Positions 29,722 to 39,460 are shown, numbered from the stretch's first letter. The stretch: 64,000 nucleotides of DNA from Yersinia rohdei ATCC 43380 (GCF_000173775.1 NZ_ACCD01000020.1:1-64000), one strand, 5' to 3'. Notes: generated from the letters alone by a model not told the origin. Made by a program: numbers and translations.

Positions 29722-29762
29722 CATTTGTAGGTATATTCTGTTCGCGAATATACCTACAAATG
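29722..29762. promoter_or_regulatory. 17-bp perfect inverted repeat abutting the ompW ribosome site
   Basis: Arms 29722-29738 and 29746-29762 are perfectly complementary over 17 bp (core TTTGTAGGTATATTC) with a seven-base loop TGTTCGC. The right arm ends 9 bases before the ompW ATG, overlapping the first G of the likely Shine-Dalgarno GGA. If transcribed it forms a very stable hairpin in the leader; if not it is a long symmetrical operator. No T run follows, so it is not a standard terminator. Confidence 0.85.
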
Positions 29763-29771
29763 GAATGGATA

Positions 29772-30407
29772 ATGAAAAAAGTCACTCTGGCATTGTTAGC
29801 CGTAGCAACTCTGGCATCGACTGCGGTAAGTGCGCACCAAGCAGGCGATTATATTTTCCGGGCAGGGACGGCAACTGTCAGACCTAATGCGGGGTCTGAT
29901 GATGTACTAGGTTATGGTTCTTTCAAGGTGGATAACAATACTCAGTTGGGCCTGACCTTTAGCTATCTGATTACCGATAATATCGGGGTAGAATTGCTGG
30001 CGGCTACGCCATTCCGCCATCGCGTTGGCCTTGGGCCGACTGGCGACATTGCCGAAGTTAAGCAATTACCGCCAACCTTAATGGCGCAATATTATTTCCG
30101 TGATAAACAAGACAAACTGCGCCCTTATTTGGGTATTGGTCTGAACTACACCACTTTCTTTGATGAGAAGTTCAACAATACCGGCACTGCTGCTGGGTTG
30201 TCGGATTTGAGTGTTAAAGATTCTTGGGGCGTGGCGGGTCAGGCGGGTTTGGATTACATGGTGAGTGAGAACTGGATGCTGAATATGTCGGTCTGGTGGA
30301 TGAATATCGAAACCGACGTCAAATTCAAGGCGGGTGGCGAAGAGCAGAGTATTCATACTCGTCTCGACCCGTGGGTATTTATGTTCGGAGCCGGTTACCG
30401 CTTCTAA
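29772..30407 (+). CDS. ompW: Outer membrane protein OmpW
   Basis: Eight-stranded outer-membrane beta-barrel with a hydrophobic channel, linked to small hydrophobic solute transfer and stress. 211 residues from the ATG at 29772; signal peptide MKKVTLALLAVATLASTAVSA cleaved before HQAGD. It shows the OmpW signature AGTATVRPNAGSD, the alternating aromatic barrel strands and the terminal FGAGYRF. An in-frame ATG 66 nt upstream (29706) would place coding sequence across the hairpin and spoil the signal peptide, so I reject it. Confidence 0.96.
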   Translation: MKKVTLALLAVATLASTAVSAHQAGDYIFRAGTATVRPNAGSDDVLGYGSFKVDNNTQLGLTFSYLITDNIGVELLAATPFRHRVGLGPTGDIAEVKQLPPTLMAQYYFRDKQDKLRPYLGIGLNYTTFFDEKFNNTGTAAGLSDLSVKDSWGVAGQAGLDYMVSENWMLNMSVWWMNIETDVKFKAGGEEQSIHTRLDPWVFMFGAGYRF

Positions 30408-30524
30408 TTGCTGTGCTTCATTGACGTTACCGGGGGCATTACCAACCAGTAACGCCAATGATGTTGAGCAATCATGACGGTGGTCGTCGAAAAGGGGGCG
30501 CAGTAATGCGCCGCCAAAAGATAA

Positions 30525-30839
30525 TTACCTGATCAACATTTGGTCACTGACAGATTTCACCCCAGGTACAGTGCGGGTTATCTGTACTGCACGGTTTGCA
30601 TCATGACGAGAGCTAACAAAACCACTTAGTTGAACCCGCCCTTTAAATGTCTCAACACTGATTTCAGTTGATTTTATATCTTTCGCAGCCAACAGCGCTG
30701 CTTTCACTTTGGTGGTGATAACGGTGTCATCCAAATACCCACCGGTTCCTTCTGTCGTTGGTGTCGGCGCACAAGCCGAGATAGCCATTGCCATCATCAG
30801 GGCAACACATACAGCTGCAACGGTCTTGAAAATCTTCAT
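30525..30839 (-). CDS. BON-domain lipoprotein
   Basis: 104 residues: lipoprotein signal MKIFKTVAAVCVALMMAMAISAC with lipobox ISAC (Cys about 23), a short linker APTPTTEGTGG, and one BON domain (about 33-104, DTVITTKVKAALL...VQLSGFV...). Likely an outer-membrane or periplasmic osmotic-shock type protein related to the BON domains of OsmY. The ATG at 30839 has GGAGAG 7 nt upstream; an earlier in-frame ATG (30875) does not. Placed next to ompW, transcribed towards it. Confidence 0.9.
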   Translation of the reverse strand: MKIFKTVAAVCVALMMAMAISACAPTPTTEGTGGYLDDTVITTKVKAALLAAKDIKSTEISVETFKGRVQLSGFVSSRHDANRAVQITRTVPGVKSVSDQMLIR

Positions 30840-30967
30840 AAATGACTCTCCATGTTTAATAACGCCATAGGGCATAAGGTTTGCATAAGTAGTATTGATT
30901 ATGAATGGTATTTATTCAAATCTACAATGAATAAGTCGTAAGCGAAGATATTGAAAAGCAGGGAATA

Positions 30968-30990
30968 AAGCGCCCGACTTATTAGGCGCT
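30968..30990 (-). terminator. Duplicate copy of the trp operon terminator
   Basis: AAGCGCC/GGCGCT stem within 55 bp (30938-30992) that closely match 32261-32316, the sequence that ends the trp operon. Part of the trpA 3' duplication. Confidence 0.75.
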
Positions 30991-31054
30991 CAGATGGCGG
31001 ATAACATTGTTATGTTCGTCACATAATGAGATGGGATATATCTAAACCTTACCG

Positions 31055-31204
31055 CCCGGTTACTCCAGCGCGCGACAGCAGATAAGTGTAACCACGGCCG
31101 TGAGAGGCAATTTCTCGTAATAAATCATCATCGGCATTCGGTGGGCAGATAAAGATAGGCGCAATGCTGCAGCACGGAAAGAGGCGGATTCTTCAAATGG
31201 CACA
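31055..31204 (-). pseudogene. trpA: Internal fragment of trpA, second copy
   Basis: 150 bp that match trpA positions 32575-32737 in the same orientation with about five substitutions and one 13-bp deletion (around 31166). The fragment starts and ends abruptly; no flanking trpA sequence continues. It is a non-coding relic. Together with the duplicated terminator at 30938-30992 it marks a direct, partly deleted duplication of the trpA 3' end on the far side of the accessory segment 31205-32260. Confidence 0.93.
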
Positions 31205-31332
31205 GTTTTTATTAAATCTGTTATATTTTATTATGGGAAAGCAAAAATCCTAATTGTAAGTTACCTGGTTGCTTGTGGTCATTAAAATAAGTTACCATAT
31301 AATAATATATGCAATATGGATGAAGGATTATT

Positions 31333-31650
31333 ATGGACGATAAAAGTATTGAGCTGCGATTAGCAGAGAAAAAATTTATATCAAAAAGAGATATTGAAGC
31401 TATTCGCAAACACGCCATAGGCAATAATATTTCATTTGAGATGGCAATAGCACAACTCAAACGTGTTTCTTTAGGGACTGTTATTTTACACTTTTTACTA
31501 ATAATAATTGGTGTGTTTATCTTTTTTTCAGACGATTCATCAGACTTTGAATCATATGTTTTTGCAGCAGGCTTGAGTATAGTATTAATGAACATAGTCG
31601 CTCCTGTTATATTAGGAGCGAAGTTATTTTTTGTACCATTACAAGATTAG
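31333..31650 (+). CDS. Small AT-rich membrane protein, possible immunity protein
   Basis: 105 residues: a charged N-terminal half (MDDKSIELRLAEKKFISKRDIEAIRK...) and two membrane helices (about 46-67 LGTVILHFLLIIIGVFIFF and 76-98). GAAGGA lies 6-9 nt before the ATG. Strongly AT-rich compared with trp and other neighbours. I know no family for it. Its place, converging on a DUF4225 remnant inside a duplicated trpA end, suggests a bacteriocin/effector-immunity cargo, but this is inference. Confidence 0.65.
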   Translation: MDDKSIELRLAEKKFISKRDIEAIRKHAIGNNISFEMAIAQLKRVSLGTVILHFLLIIIGVFIFFSDDSSDFESYVFAAGLSIVLMNIVAPVILGAKLFFVPLQD

Positions 31651-31655
31651 ATAAG

Positions 31656-31913
31656 TTATTTGTTATCGTTGATTACCTTGATAGATAAAGCATTGCCAGT
31701 GCTTTCTATGGCTAAATTACCATATCCTAAAGTTTTAATATTTCTGATATAGTCAGATGAAATATATCTAAACAGTCTCCATGAATCAGGTTTCAGAACC
31801 ATTCTTGCCATTCCATACCCTGATAACCCAATACTCATAAAATTATATACTAATACGCCAGCTTTTTTATCAAAGCCTAAAAACTCAGCGGTGGCTACAT
31901 AACGGTTAAGCAT
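31656..31913 (-). pseudogene. C-terminal fragment of a DUF4225 protein
   Basis: The 85-residue reading (extended upstream to a stop near 31943) matches the C-terminal part of DUF4225 proteins as I know them: VATAEFLGFDKKAG, then YGMARMVLKPDSWRLFRYISSDYIRN. Full-length members are about 250-300 residues with two preceding membrane helices; these are missing, and the frame closes upstream, so the gene is 5'-truncated. The ATG at 31913 has no ribosome site. DUF4225 genes are often found as polymorphic-toxin or effector-associated cargo. Confidence 0.75.
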
Positions 31914-32260
31914 AAAACCGTACTGTCTGTATTTGGTGCTTTATATATAATATTAGAACTTAATTTCAAGGTTGAAGTGGTTGCTTTACTAACCTCATTA
32001 TATATTGAGTGGGTATTTTTAATCACACCATTAAGAATAAAAGCCTTTTTTCATACTGATCCAGTATCACTCATTACAGCCATTATTTTTACCCATTTAT
32101 TTTGAAATTGGCTGGTGAATTATTGTTTATAGCATAATAAATGGCATTGTGAGGTTTGCAGGAGGGTGTTTTTGTTGTGTATTTTTAATACTAATGGTGT
32201 GTTTTATAGCTGATATTTATTTTGATGTATTATTGTTATTTGTCGTGATAATAAATAGCC
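31914..32260. other. AT-rich spacer, remainder of the accessory insertion
   Basis: Very AT-rich, stops in all frames, no gene visible. Ends at the sequence shared with the duplicated trp terminator (32261). Confidence 0.5.
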
Positions 32261-32290
32261 GTGCGCGGAGATATTGAAAAGAAGGGAATA

Positions 32291-32314
32291 AAGCGCCCGA
32301 TTTATCAGGCGCTT
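32291..32314 (-). terminator. trp operon terminator
   Basis: AAGCGCC/GGCGCTT stem just after the trpA stop on the minus strand, followed by TTATTC; a second, diverged copy lies at 30968. Confidence 0.8.
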
Positions 32315-32319
32315 AGTGC

Positions 32320-33126
32320 TTAGCTAAGGGTCGCGGCTTTCATTGCAGCCACGAAACGGGCCAATTCAGCCAGCATCTCTGCGGGGTAAGAGACATTATT
32401 TTCAATGATTTTTACAATCGCAGAGCCGGAAATGGCCCCAGCGGCACCCGCAGCTAAACTGGTTTTTATCTGTTCAGGTTCTGAAATACCAAAACCTTGC
32501 AGAGCTGGCGCGGCATTGTATTCACGCAGCTTATCTATCAGATGATTTAACGGCAGCTGACCATGATTCTCAGCCCCGGTGACTCCAGCGCGCGACAACA
32601 GATAAGTGTAACCACGGCCGTGAGAGGCAATTTCTCGTAATAAATCATCATCGGCATTCGGTGGGCAGATGAAGATAGGCGCAATGCCGTGGCGCATTGC
32701 TGCAGCACGGAAAGGGGCTGATTCTTCAAATGGCACATCAGCAATCAGCACCGAGTCGACACCCACATCAGCACAGCGCTGATAGAAAGTATCAATCCCG
32801 TTATGGAATACCAAGTTTGCATACATCAGTAAACCAATAGGGATGGTCGGGTATTTTTTGCGGATTTCTGCCAGCATTTCAAAGCAGATATCTGGCGTCA
32901 CGCCAGCGGCGAAAGCGCGCAGTGCCGCATTTTGGATGGTCGGGCCATCAGCCAGTGGATCAGAGAATGGGATGCCCAGCTCTAATGCATCGGCACCGGC
33001 GGCAATTAAAGTATCAATAATGTCTAAAGACAGGGCCGGTGACGGGTCGCCAAGTTGTACGAAAGGAACAAATGCGCCTTCTTTTTTGTCCGCCAAGTGT
33101 TTGAAAAGCTTTTGATAACGCTCCAT
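32320..33126 (-). CDS. trpA: Tryptophan synthase alpha subunit
   Basis: Cleaves indole-3-glycerol phosphate to indole, which is channelled to TrpB. 268 residues, TIM barrel: catalytic Glu in [16 protein letters not shown] (about 49) with the Asp of the same segment (about 60), and the phosphate loop GFGISEP / GAISGSAIV. Its ATG overlaps the trpB stop (TAATG), implying coupling. Last gene of the operon; part of its sequence is duplicated at 31055-31204. Confidence 0.98.
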   Translation of the reverse strand: MERYQKLFKHLADKKEGAFVPFVQLGDPSPALSLDIIDTLIAAGADALELGIPFSDPLADGPTIQNAALRAFAAGVTPDICFEMLAEIRKKYPTIPIGLLMYANLVFHNGIDTFYQRCADVGVDSVLIADVPFEESAPFRAAAMRHGIAPIFICPPNADDDLLREIASHGRGYTYLLSRAGVTGAENHGQLPLNHLIDKLREYNAAPALQGFGISEPEQIKTSLAAGAAGAISGSAIVKIIENNVSYPAEMLAELARFVAAMKAATLS

Positions 33127-34316
33127 TAAATCTCTCCCCGTGCTTTCAGAATATCATGGACGGTGAAAATATCTTTATCACCACGCCCAGACAGATTGAC
33201 CACCAGTAATTGTTCTTTCTCCGGATCAGCTTTAATCATTTTCAATGCATGTGCCAAGGCGTGGGAGGATTCCAATGCCGGGATAATCCCTTCCTGGCAC
33301 GACAACGCTTTAAAGGCATCCAGTGCTTCATCATCAGTGACGGACACATAATCAGCTCGGCCAATACTGTTTAAATAGGCATGCTGTGGCCCAACAGAAG
33401 GGAAGTCCAAACCGGCAGAAATTGAGTAAGATTCTTCGATTTGACCATCACTGGTTTGCATCATCGGCGATTTCATACCGAAGTAGATGCCCACTTTACC
33501 GTGTTTAAGTGGCGCGCCATGTTGACCGGTTTCGATTCCCAGACCCGCCGGTTCAACACCAATCAAGCCCACATTGGGTTCATCGATAAAATCGGCAAAC
33601 ATCCCAATGGCATTCGAGCCACCGCCGATGCAGGCCAACACGGCGTCAGGTAAGCGGCCTTCTTTGGCTAAAATCTGCACTTTGGTTTCTTCGCCGATCA
33701 TCCGTTGGAATTCTCTCACAATGGTCGGGTAAGGGTGCGGGCCTGCGGCGGTTCCCAACATATAGTGGGCGGTTTCATAGCTGCCAGACCAGTCGCGCAG
33801 GGCTTCATTACAGGCATCTTTCAAGGTTGATGAGCCACTGTGTACGGGAATAACTTCAGCCCCCATCAGCCGCATGCGGAACACGTTCGGCGACTGGCGT
33901 TCAATGTCTTTCGCGCCCATGTAAATACGGCACTTTAAGCCCAGCAGGGCACAGGCCAATGCAGACGCCACCCCATGTTGTCCCGCACCGGTTTCCGCGA
34001 TGATTTCTGTCTTACCCATACGCTTGGCTAATAAAGCCTGACCCAGCACTTGGTTAGTTTTATGTGCGCCGCCGTGCAGCAAATCTTCACGTTTTAGATA
34101 GAGTTTAGTTTTCGTGCCCTTGGTCAAATTCTGACACAAGGTCAGGGCGGTTGGTCGCCCGGCGTAGTTCTTTAATAAATCCTGAAATGCCGCCTGAAAC
34201 TCAGGATCCAGTTGAGCACTGACAAATGCCTCTTCCAGCTGCTTCAAGGCTGGCATCAAAATCTGGGGCACATACATGCCACCGAACTCGCCAAAATAAG
34301 GATTTAATGTGGTCAT
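33126..34316 (-). CDS. trpB: Tryptophan synthase beta subunit
   Basis: PLP enzyme joining indole and serine. 396 residues from ATG 34316 ([18 protein letters not shown]), as in E. coli; four extra codons are open upstream (34328). PLP lysine in HGGAHKTNQ (about 87), the GAGQHGVA loop and the phosphate-binding GGGSNAIG. 31 bp downstream of trpC. Confidence 0.98.
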   Translation of the reverse strand: MTTLNPYFGEFGGMYVPQILMPALKQLEEAFVSAQLDPEFQAAFQDLLKNYAGRPTALTLCQNLTKGTKTKLYLKREDLLHGGAHKTNQVLGQALLAKRMGKTEIIAETGAGQHGVASALACALLGLKCRIYMGAKDIERQSPNVFRMRLMGAEVIPVHSGSSTLKDACNEALRDWSGSYETAHYMLGTAAGPHPYPTIVREFQRMIGEETKVQILAKEGRLPDAVLACIGGGSNAIGMFADFIDEPNVGLIGVEPAGLGIETGQHGAPLKHGKVGIYFGMKSPMMQTSDGQIEESYSISAGLDFPSVGPQHAYLNSIGRADYVSVTDDEALDAFKALSCQEGIIPALESSHALAHALKMIKADPEKEQLLVVNLSGRGDKDIFTVHDILKARGEI

Positions 34317-34347
34317 TTTTCTGTCCATTAATCTTGTTAGATATAAA

Positions 34348-35709
34348 TTAATAAGCCCGAAGTGTTTGAAACACGGCGGCGATCAATTGGGGGTCTTTGA
34401 CGCCGGGGGCGCTTTCTACACCGGAGTTAATATCCATACCGGCACAACCCAGTTGTGCTGCTGCTCCGCAGTTATCAGGGCTAATTCCGCCCGCCAGCAG
34501 GACATTATCCAGAGATTGACCGGCTAATAATGACCAGTCAAAGCTTTTTCCGGTGCCGCCATGGCCATTATCCAAAACATAACGGTCGACATGCTGTAAA
34601 TCACGAGCAGGTAAGGAATCACTGACGGTTAATGCCCGCCAAATCTGGCAGCTGGCGGGCAATACCTCGCGCAATTGGTTGATATACTGTTGGTCTTCTT
34701 GTCCGTGTAATTGCACTGCCGCCAGTGATAAATGTGCGACCTGCTGTTGGATGGTGTCGATGTTGGCATCACGGAACACCCCGACGTACTTCAGCGGCGC
34801 GCCACTGATAACTGCCCGCGCCTGTGCAAGGGTCAGATTGCGCGGCGAGCTATCGACGAAAATCAACCCGCCATACACCGCACCCGCTTGATAAGCCACG
34901 GCAGCATCTTGGGCGCGAGTCAAACCACAGACTTTATTTTCACCCAGTAGCACCCGGCGTACTGCCGCATTCAAAGATGGTTCGGACATCAGTGCGCTGC
35001 CAATCAGGAAACCATTGGCAAAGTGGCTCAGTTCGCGCACTTGGCGGTAGTTATTAATCCCAGACTCGCTGATGACAGTGACGCCGGCCGGCAATCTTGG
35101 TGCCAGTTCGCGGGTACGATTAAGGTCGATTGATAAATCGCGCAAGTCTCGGTTATTAATCCCCACCACTTTAGCGCCTAAGGCACTGGCGCGATCCAGC
35201 TCTTCAGCATTACTGGCTTCGGTCAGTACGCCCATATTCAGGCTGTGCGCGACGGCCGCCAACTGGCGATAGGTTTCATCGTCCAGTACCGAAAGCATCA
35301 GCAAAATAGCATCAGCCTGATAAAAACGAGCGAGCTGAATTTGATAGGCATCAATAATAAAATCTTTGCATAAAACCGGCTGAGTGACGGCGGCACTGAC
35401 TTGTGGCAAGAAATCAAAACTGCCCTGGAAGTATTTCTCGTCAGTTAATACCGAAATCGCCGAAGCGTAATTTTTATATACAGCGGCAATCTCTACTGGA
35501 TTAAAATTGTCACGTATAACCCCTTTCGACGGAGAGGCTTTTTTGCATTCCAGAATAAAAACCGTCTTATTGCCTTGTAGCGCGTGATAAAAATCGCGCT
35601 GGCTCAGAGTGATATCAGGTTGAAAGCTGGCGAGAGGCTGTTGTAATTTGCGCGCGGCAAGCCAGATTTCCTTATCGCGCACGATGCGGTGAAGTACAGT
35701 TTCCTGCAT
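34348..35709 (-). CDS. trpC: Bifunctional indoleglycerol-phosphate synthase / phosphoribosylanthranilate isomerase
   Basis: Fused TrpC-TrpF, 453 residues. The N-terminal barrel (1-255) has the synthase motif [12 protein letters not shown] (Glu and Lys catalytic) and ISESGI; the C-terminal barrel (256-453) has [10 protein letters not shown] (catalytic Cys) and LAGGISPDN. The fusion is the usual state in enterobacteria. Starts 3 bp downstream of the trpD stop. Confidence 0.98.
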   Translation of the reverse strand: MQETVLHRIVRDKEIWLAARKLQQPLASFQPDITLSQRDFYHALQGNKTVFILECKKASPSKGVIRDNFNPVEIAAVYKNYASAISVLTDEKYFQGSFDFLPQVSAAVTQPVLCKDFIIDAYQIQLARFYQADAILLMLSVLDDETYRQLAAVAHSLNMGVLTEASNAEELDRASALGAKVVGINNRDLRDLSIDLNRTRELAPRLPAGVTVISESGINNYRQVRELSHFANGFLIGSALMSEPSLNAAVRRVLLGENKVCGLTRAQDAAVAYQAGAVYGGLIFVDSSPRNLTLAQARAVISGAPLKYVGVFRDANIDTIQQQVAHLSLAAVQLHGQEDQQYINQLREVLPASCQIWRALTVSDSLPARDLQHVDRYVLDNGHGGTGKSFDWSLLAGQSLDNVLLAGGISPDNCGAAAQLGCAGMDINSGVESAPGVKDPQLIAAVFQTLRAY

Positions 35710-35712
35710 GAT

Positions 35713-36729
35713 TTATCCTCTTGCTGCCAGAGCGGTCACTCGTGAGAAAGCCTGACCGCTGTGAATCATTTCCAATGCTTGTTGCGCGTTATGGCGCAGG
35801 TTTTCCTGGCCGTGCAACTTCAATAATAACGCGACGTTAGCTGCAACGGCGGCGGCAGGTGCCGCTTCACCTTTACCTTGTAACAACCGTGCTAAAATGT
35901 CACGATTTTCTTGTGGTGCGCCACCTTGTAATGCACTGAGTGGGTAGCGGTTTAACCCAAAATCTTCCGGTGTCAGTTCATAACTGTCAATATTGCCGTT
36001 ATTCAATTCAGCGACTTGAGTGGGGGCGTGAATAGCAACTTCATCCATGCCACCGCCATGCACTACAGCGGCGCGTTGGTAACCCAGCACTTTCAAGGTT
36101 TGGGCAATAGGTAATACCAACTCAGGGCTATACACACCAATCAGTGCCAATGGTGGGCGAGCGGGGTTAATCAATGGCCCCAATACATTAAATAAGGTGC
36201 GGGTCTTTAACTGTTGGCGAACCGGCATGGCATGGCGAAAACCGGTGTGATATTGCGGCGCAAACAGAAAACAAACACCTAACTCATCCAAGGCTTGCCG
36301 GGATTGCTCGGCACTCATATCCAGACGAATACCAAAGGCGGCCAACAAATCTGACGAACCGGAGCGGCTGGATACACTGCGATTGCCGTGTTTGGCCACT
36401 TTTACCCCACAGCTGGCAGCAACAAAGGCGCTGGCGGTAGAAATATTAATGCTGTTGGTGCCGTCTCCGCCGGTGCCGACAATATCGGCGAACAGGTAAT
36501 CCGGGCGCGGGAAGGGCTGTGCATCGGCCAATAACGCTTGTGCGGCACCGGCAATTTCTGCGGGTGTTTCACCGCGCACTTTCATGCTGATTAAAGCGGC
36601 TGCCAGTTGGCTGGCTTCCAGTTCGCCGCGCACAATAGCAGCAAACAACTGTTGGCTTTCTTGCTGGGTCAATGACTCGGCGCGGAACAGTTTTTCTAAT
36701 AATAATTCTTTGGGTAATAGATTTTTCAT
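35713..36729 (-). CDS. trpD: Anthranilate phosphoribosyltransferase
   Basis: Transfers phosphoribose from PRPP to anthranilate. 338 residues from ATG 36729 (AAGGA 7 nt upstream); an upstream in-frame start (36786) is not supported. PRPP-binding [14 protein letters not shown] (about 83-96), [17 protein letters not shown], and the metal site DEVA. It is a separate gene here, 124 bp after trpG, whereas E. coli has a trpGD fusion. Confidence 0.97.
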   Translation of the reverse strand: MKNLLPKELLLEKLFRAESLTQQESQQLFAAIVRGELEASQLAAALISMKVRGETPAEIAGAAQALLADAQPFPRPDYLFADIVGTGGDGTNSINISTASAFVAASCGVKVAKHGNRSVSSRSGSSDLLAAFGIRLDMSAEQSRQALDELGVCFLFAPQYHTGFRHAMPVRQQLKTRTLFNVLGPLINPARPPLALIGVYSPELVLPIAQTLKVLGYQRAAVVHGGGMDEVAIHAPTQVAELNNGNIDSYELTPEDFGLNRYPLSALQGGAPQENRDILARLLQGKGEAAPAAAVAANVALLLKLHGQENLRHNAQQALEMIHSGQAFSRVTALAARG

Positions 36730-36853
36730 CTCATATTCCTTAATTACACCTGCTGCATAAAATCTGGCGTTGCAGGTAAGCAGCAAGTGAACTTATCCCG
36801 ATGAGCAGGCTCTGTGATGTGGCTAAAGCAGAGCCGCTAACATCCCTATAGCT

Positions 36854-37456
36854 TTAGGTGCGAGGGGATAATGCCCAGGCCAATGTTTGTTCAAGCAAGC
36901 GCGCACCTTGGGTGGTTAAAATCGATTCCGGATGGAATTGGTAGCCACAAACCCGATGTGCATCATGACGAACCGCCATCACCATTTCGCCAAAACGGGC
37001 ATTAACAGTTAATTCGGTTGGGATATTACTGCCGACTAATGAGTGATAGCGGGCAACCGGTAATGGGTTAGGTAAACCTGCAAACATTCCGTGTCCATCG
37101 TGTTCAATGGCAGAGGCTTTGCCATGCAGTATCTCACCGGCCTGACCCACGTGGCCGCCATAAGCTTCAACAATGGCTTGATGACCCAGACAGATACCGA
37201 TAATAGGTAACTGACCGCGCAAACGTTGCAATAATTCTGGCATGCAACCGGCTTGTGCTGGCGTGCCAGGGCCGGGGGAGAGCATCAGCACCGGTTTTTC
37301 AAGCTGCTGTAAACGCTCAATAATCGTGGAGGCGGCAATCTGGTTGCGGTAAATCACCACGCGATGACCACTGGAGCGCAGTTGGTCAACCAGGTTGTAA
37401 GTAAAGGAGTCGATATTATCGAGCAGCAAGATATCGGCCATGAGGTTATTTTCCAT
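36854..37456 (-). CDS. trpG: Anthranilate synthase glutaminase subunit
   Basis: Class I glutamine amidotransferase supplying ammonia to TrpE. 200 residues: nucleophile Cys in GICLGHQAI (about 88), His/Glu in FHPESI (about 174-176), PGPGTP oxyanion loop. The listed start overlaps the trpE stop (TAATG) and has GGGAG 8 nt upstream; a second ATG five codons on matches the E. coli N terminus (MADILLLDN) but lacks a well-placed ribosome site. Stand-alone, not fused to trpD. Confidence 0.96.
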   Translation of the reverse strand: MENNLMADILLLDNIDSFTYNLVDQLRSSGHRVVIYRNQIAASTIIERLQQLEKPVLMLSPGPGTPAQAGCMPELLQRLRGQLPIIGICLGHQAIVEAYGGHVGQAGEILHGKASAIEHDGHGMFAGLPNPLPVARYHSLVGSNIPTELTVNARFGEMVMAVRHDAHRVCGYQFHPESILTTQGARLLEQTLAWALSPRT

Positions 37457-39021
37457 TAGAACAGCTCCCTGGCATGGTGTGCGGTGGCAATCGCCCGCAA
37501 CACCGCGCGCGCTTTATTGCGGGTTTCATCGGCTTCTGCTTGTGGGATTGAATCAAGCACCACTCCGGCACCGGCTTGTACTGTCGCCACACCGTCCTCG
37601 ACATAAGCTGAGCGAATAACAATGCAGGTGTCTAAATCACCGTGAGCAGTAAAATAACCCACGGCACCGCCGTAACTGCCACGACGTACCGCTTCACTGC
37701 CCGCAATCAATTGCATGGCGCGAACTTTTGGTGCGCCGCTCAAGGTGCCCATGTTCATGCAGGCCTGATACGCATGCAGGACATCCAGATCCTGGCGCAA
37801 AGTTCCTACCACGCGGGAAACCAGATGCATGACAAAGGAATAGCGGTCGACTTTGGTGAGGTCAGCCACGTAACGGCTACCCGGCTCACAGATGCGCGCC
37901 AAATCATTGCGGGCCAAATCCACCAGCATCAGGTGCTCGGCGAGCTCTTTATGGTCGGTGCGCATTTCCAGCTCAATGCGGCTGTCTAAATCACGGTCTA
38001 ATTCGCCATTGGCACGACGACCACGTGGGCGAGTACCGGCAATAGGGTAAATCTCAATCTGACGATTGGTGGCATCGTATTTCAGCGCACTTTCAGGCGA
38101 GGCACCGAACAGAGCAAATTCGTTATCCTGCATAAAGAACATATATGGGCTTGGATTATGGTCTTTCAGGGTTTGATAAGCCGCTAACGGTGACGGGCAT
38201 GGCAGAGAGAATCGACGCGAAGGCACCACCTGGAAGATTTCCCCTTCACGAATAGCCTGCTGCAATTGGCTGACCACGGCACCGTATTCTTCATCTGATT
38301 GGTTACACTGTAACGCCATTTCGGGTATTGACTGCGCCGGGATGGGCTGTGGTGCTTGCTGTAACTGGTGTGCCAGTTGTTCTAAGCGGCTGGTCAGACG
38401 TTGCTGTTCATTGCAATCAGGGGTGAACAAGCTGGCTTGCAAATGAGTGGTGCGATGTTGGTGATCCAAAATCAACAAGGTTTCCGCCAAATAGAAGCAG
38501 AAATCCGGGCAGCGATTTTCATGGCGCAGCGGCGGCAAGTTTTCAAAACCAGCGACCAAATCGTAGGCAAATAGGCCCCCGAGGAACATGGCTTCGCGCT
38601 CGGCCACTGGGGCTTCAACCAAGGTTAACAGCAGACGCAAAGCATCAAATACGGACAGCGCCTGTAAGCGGGAGTCTTCATCCTGCACTTCATTAATGAC
38701 CGGGAAAGTTAATTCACGGCCATTGGGGCGAACCTGAATATCAACCTCGGCAGGTAATGCGGCATCCAACAGCGGCAATAAAGCGGCGCCATTGCGTGTA
38801 AGGGCTTCAAGAGTGACTGTTTGCCCCAGCGCGGTGATGCGCAGTGCGCTGTCAATAATAAGCAGACTTTTCAGATTCTGTTTGCTGGTCACCTCGGCGG
38901 ATTCCAGCAGTAAGGTTGCAGGTCTTGCGCCACAAAGCTGGTGGAACAGTGCGGTAGGGTCGTCGCGGTAACATGCCGTGGCGGTTAGTAGCTGTAAAGT
39001 AGGGCGCGAAGTTTGCATCAT
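37456..39021 (-). CDS. trpE: Anthranilate synthase component I
   Basis: First committed enzyme of tryptophan synthesis, making anthranilate from chorismate. 521 residues: the tryptophan feedback site includes LLLESAE (about 38-44), and the chorismate-binding core shows [28 protein letters not shown] and FGASPES motifs. First structural gene of trpEGDCBA. Its leader (39064-39160) keeps an attenuator, but the usual upstream promoter-operator is not visible. Confidence 0.98.
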   Translation of the reverse strand: MMQTSRPTLQLLTATACYRDDPTALFHQLCGARPATLLLESAEVTSKQNLKSLLIIDSALRITALGQTVTLEALTRNGAALLPLLDAALPAEVDIQVRPNGRELTFPVINEVQDEDSRLQALSVFDALRLLLTLVEAPVAEREAMFLGGLFAYDLVAGFENLPPLRHENRCPDFCFYLAETLLILDHQHRTTHLQASLFTPDCNEQQRLTSRLEQLAHQLQQAPQPIPAQSIPEMALQCNQSDEEYGAVVSQLQQAIREGEIFQVVPSRRFSLPCPSPLAAYQTLKDHNPSPYMFFMQDNEFALFGASPESALKYDATNRQIEIYPIAGTRPRGRRANGELDRDLDSRIELEMRTDHKELAEHLMLVDLARNDLARICEPGSRYVADLTKVDRYSFVMHLVSRVVGTLRQDLDVLHAYQACMNMGTLSGAPKVRAMQLIAGSEAVRRGSYGGAVGYFTAHGDLDTCIVIRSAYVEDGVATVQAGAGVVLDSIPQAEADETRNKARAVLRAIATAHHARELF

Positions 39022-39063
39022 TTACTGAGTCTCTAAAAAGTGATTACGCCAAAATTTGTCCAT

Positions 39064-39087
39064 AAAAAAACCCGCTATTCGCGGGCT
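39064..39087 (-). terminator. trp attenuator terminator
   Basis: On the minus strand AGCCCGC-GAATA-GCGGG followed by seven T, 43 bp before trpE, in the position and form of the classic trp attenuator. A CGGGC stretch (about 39132-39136, minus) could pair with GCCCG as the antiterminator. Confidence 0.9.
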
Positions 39088-39124
39088 GAAGCAATCTGCA
39101 TTGTCTGGTGACGGATATGCGTGA

Positions 39125-39160
39125 TTACATCGCCCGAGTGAGGGAGACGTGCCACCAACC
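39125..39160 (-). pseudogene. trpL: trpL leader-peptide remnant with tandem Trp codons, start missing
   Basis: Minus-strand codons GGT TGG TGG CAC GTC TCC CTC ACT CGG GCG ATG TAA read GWWHVSLTRAM-stop, the tandem-Trp tail of a trp leader peptide, correctly placed before the attenuator. Upstream in frame there is no ATG/GTG before a stop near 39210; the sequence there is instead the antisense of a fimbrial gene fragment. The start codon and its ribosome site appear to be lost. Confidence 0.75.
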
Positions 39161-39166
39161 TAGTAA

Positions 39167-39460
39167 AGAAATTTTGCAGTTTCCCAGGATTGTGAAACTG
39201 GCCTAAACGTATCTGTACGCTTTGAACCCGGTAACAATACGATACTGGATAATAAATATCTGGATATGGGGAACGGATTACAAACGTTATTGAGTAATGC
39301 CAACGGCGATATCAATTACAATGAATCCTATCCAGCAGGTAGCTTGCTTCCTGGCAAGCCTTTGGATCTCCCTTATACGGCAACGTTGTCGAAAATCCCA
39401 GGCAGTAATGTGATATCAGGGCCTTTTTCGAAAACAATCAGAGTCGTTGTCTCCTATTGA
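39167..39460 (+). pseudogene. 3' fragment of a usher-type fimbrial adhesin/subunit gene
   Basis: 97 codons open to TGA 39458-39460 without an initiation region. The translation (DCETGLNVSVRFEPG ... TLLSNANGD ... YTATLSKIPGSN ... GPFSKTIRVVVSY) has the end of a chaperone-usher fimbrial protein: alternating beta-strands and the conserved terminal Val/Tyr strand bound by the chaperone. Only about the last third of such a protein is present and no usher or chaperone is nearby, so it is a relic. Its 5' edge coincides with the lost part of the trp leader. Confidence 0.82.

Noticed and set aside
29706-29771. Upstream ATG of ompW
   Set aside because: It would translate through the 17-bp hairpin and put 22 residues before a clear signal peptide.
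31008-31023. Near-CRP site TGTTA-N6-TCACA in the trpA scar
   Set aside because: One mismatch in a core position and no gene suitably downstream; likely chance.
31221-31595. 124-residue ORF antisense to the 105-residue membrane protein
   Set aside because: No ribosome site; the plus-strand frame has GAAGGA and two clean membrane helices.
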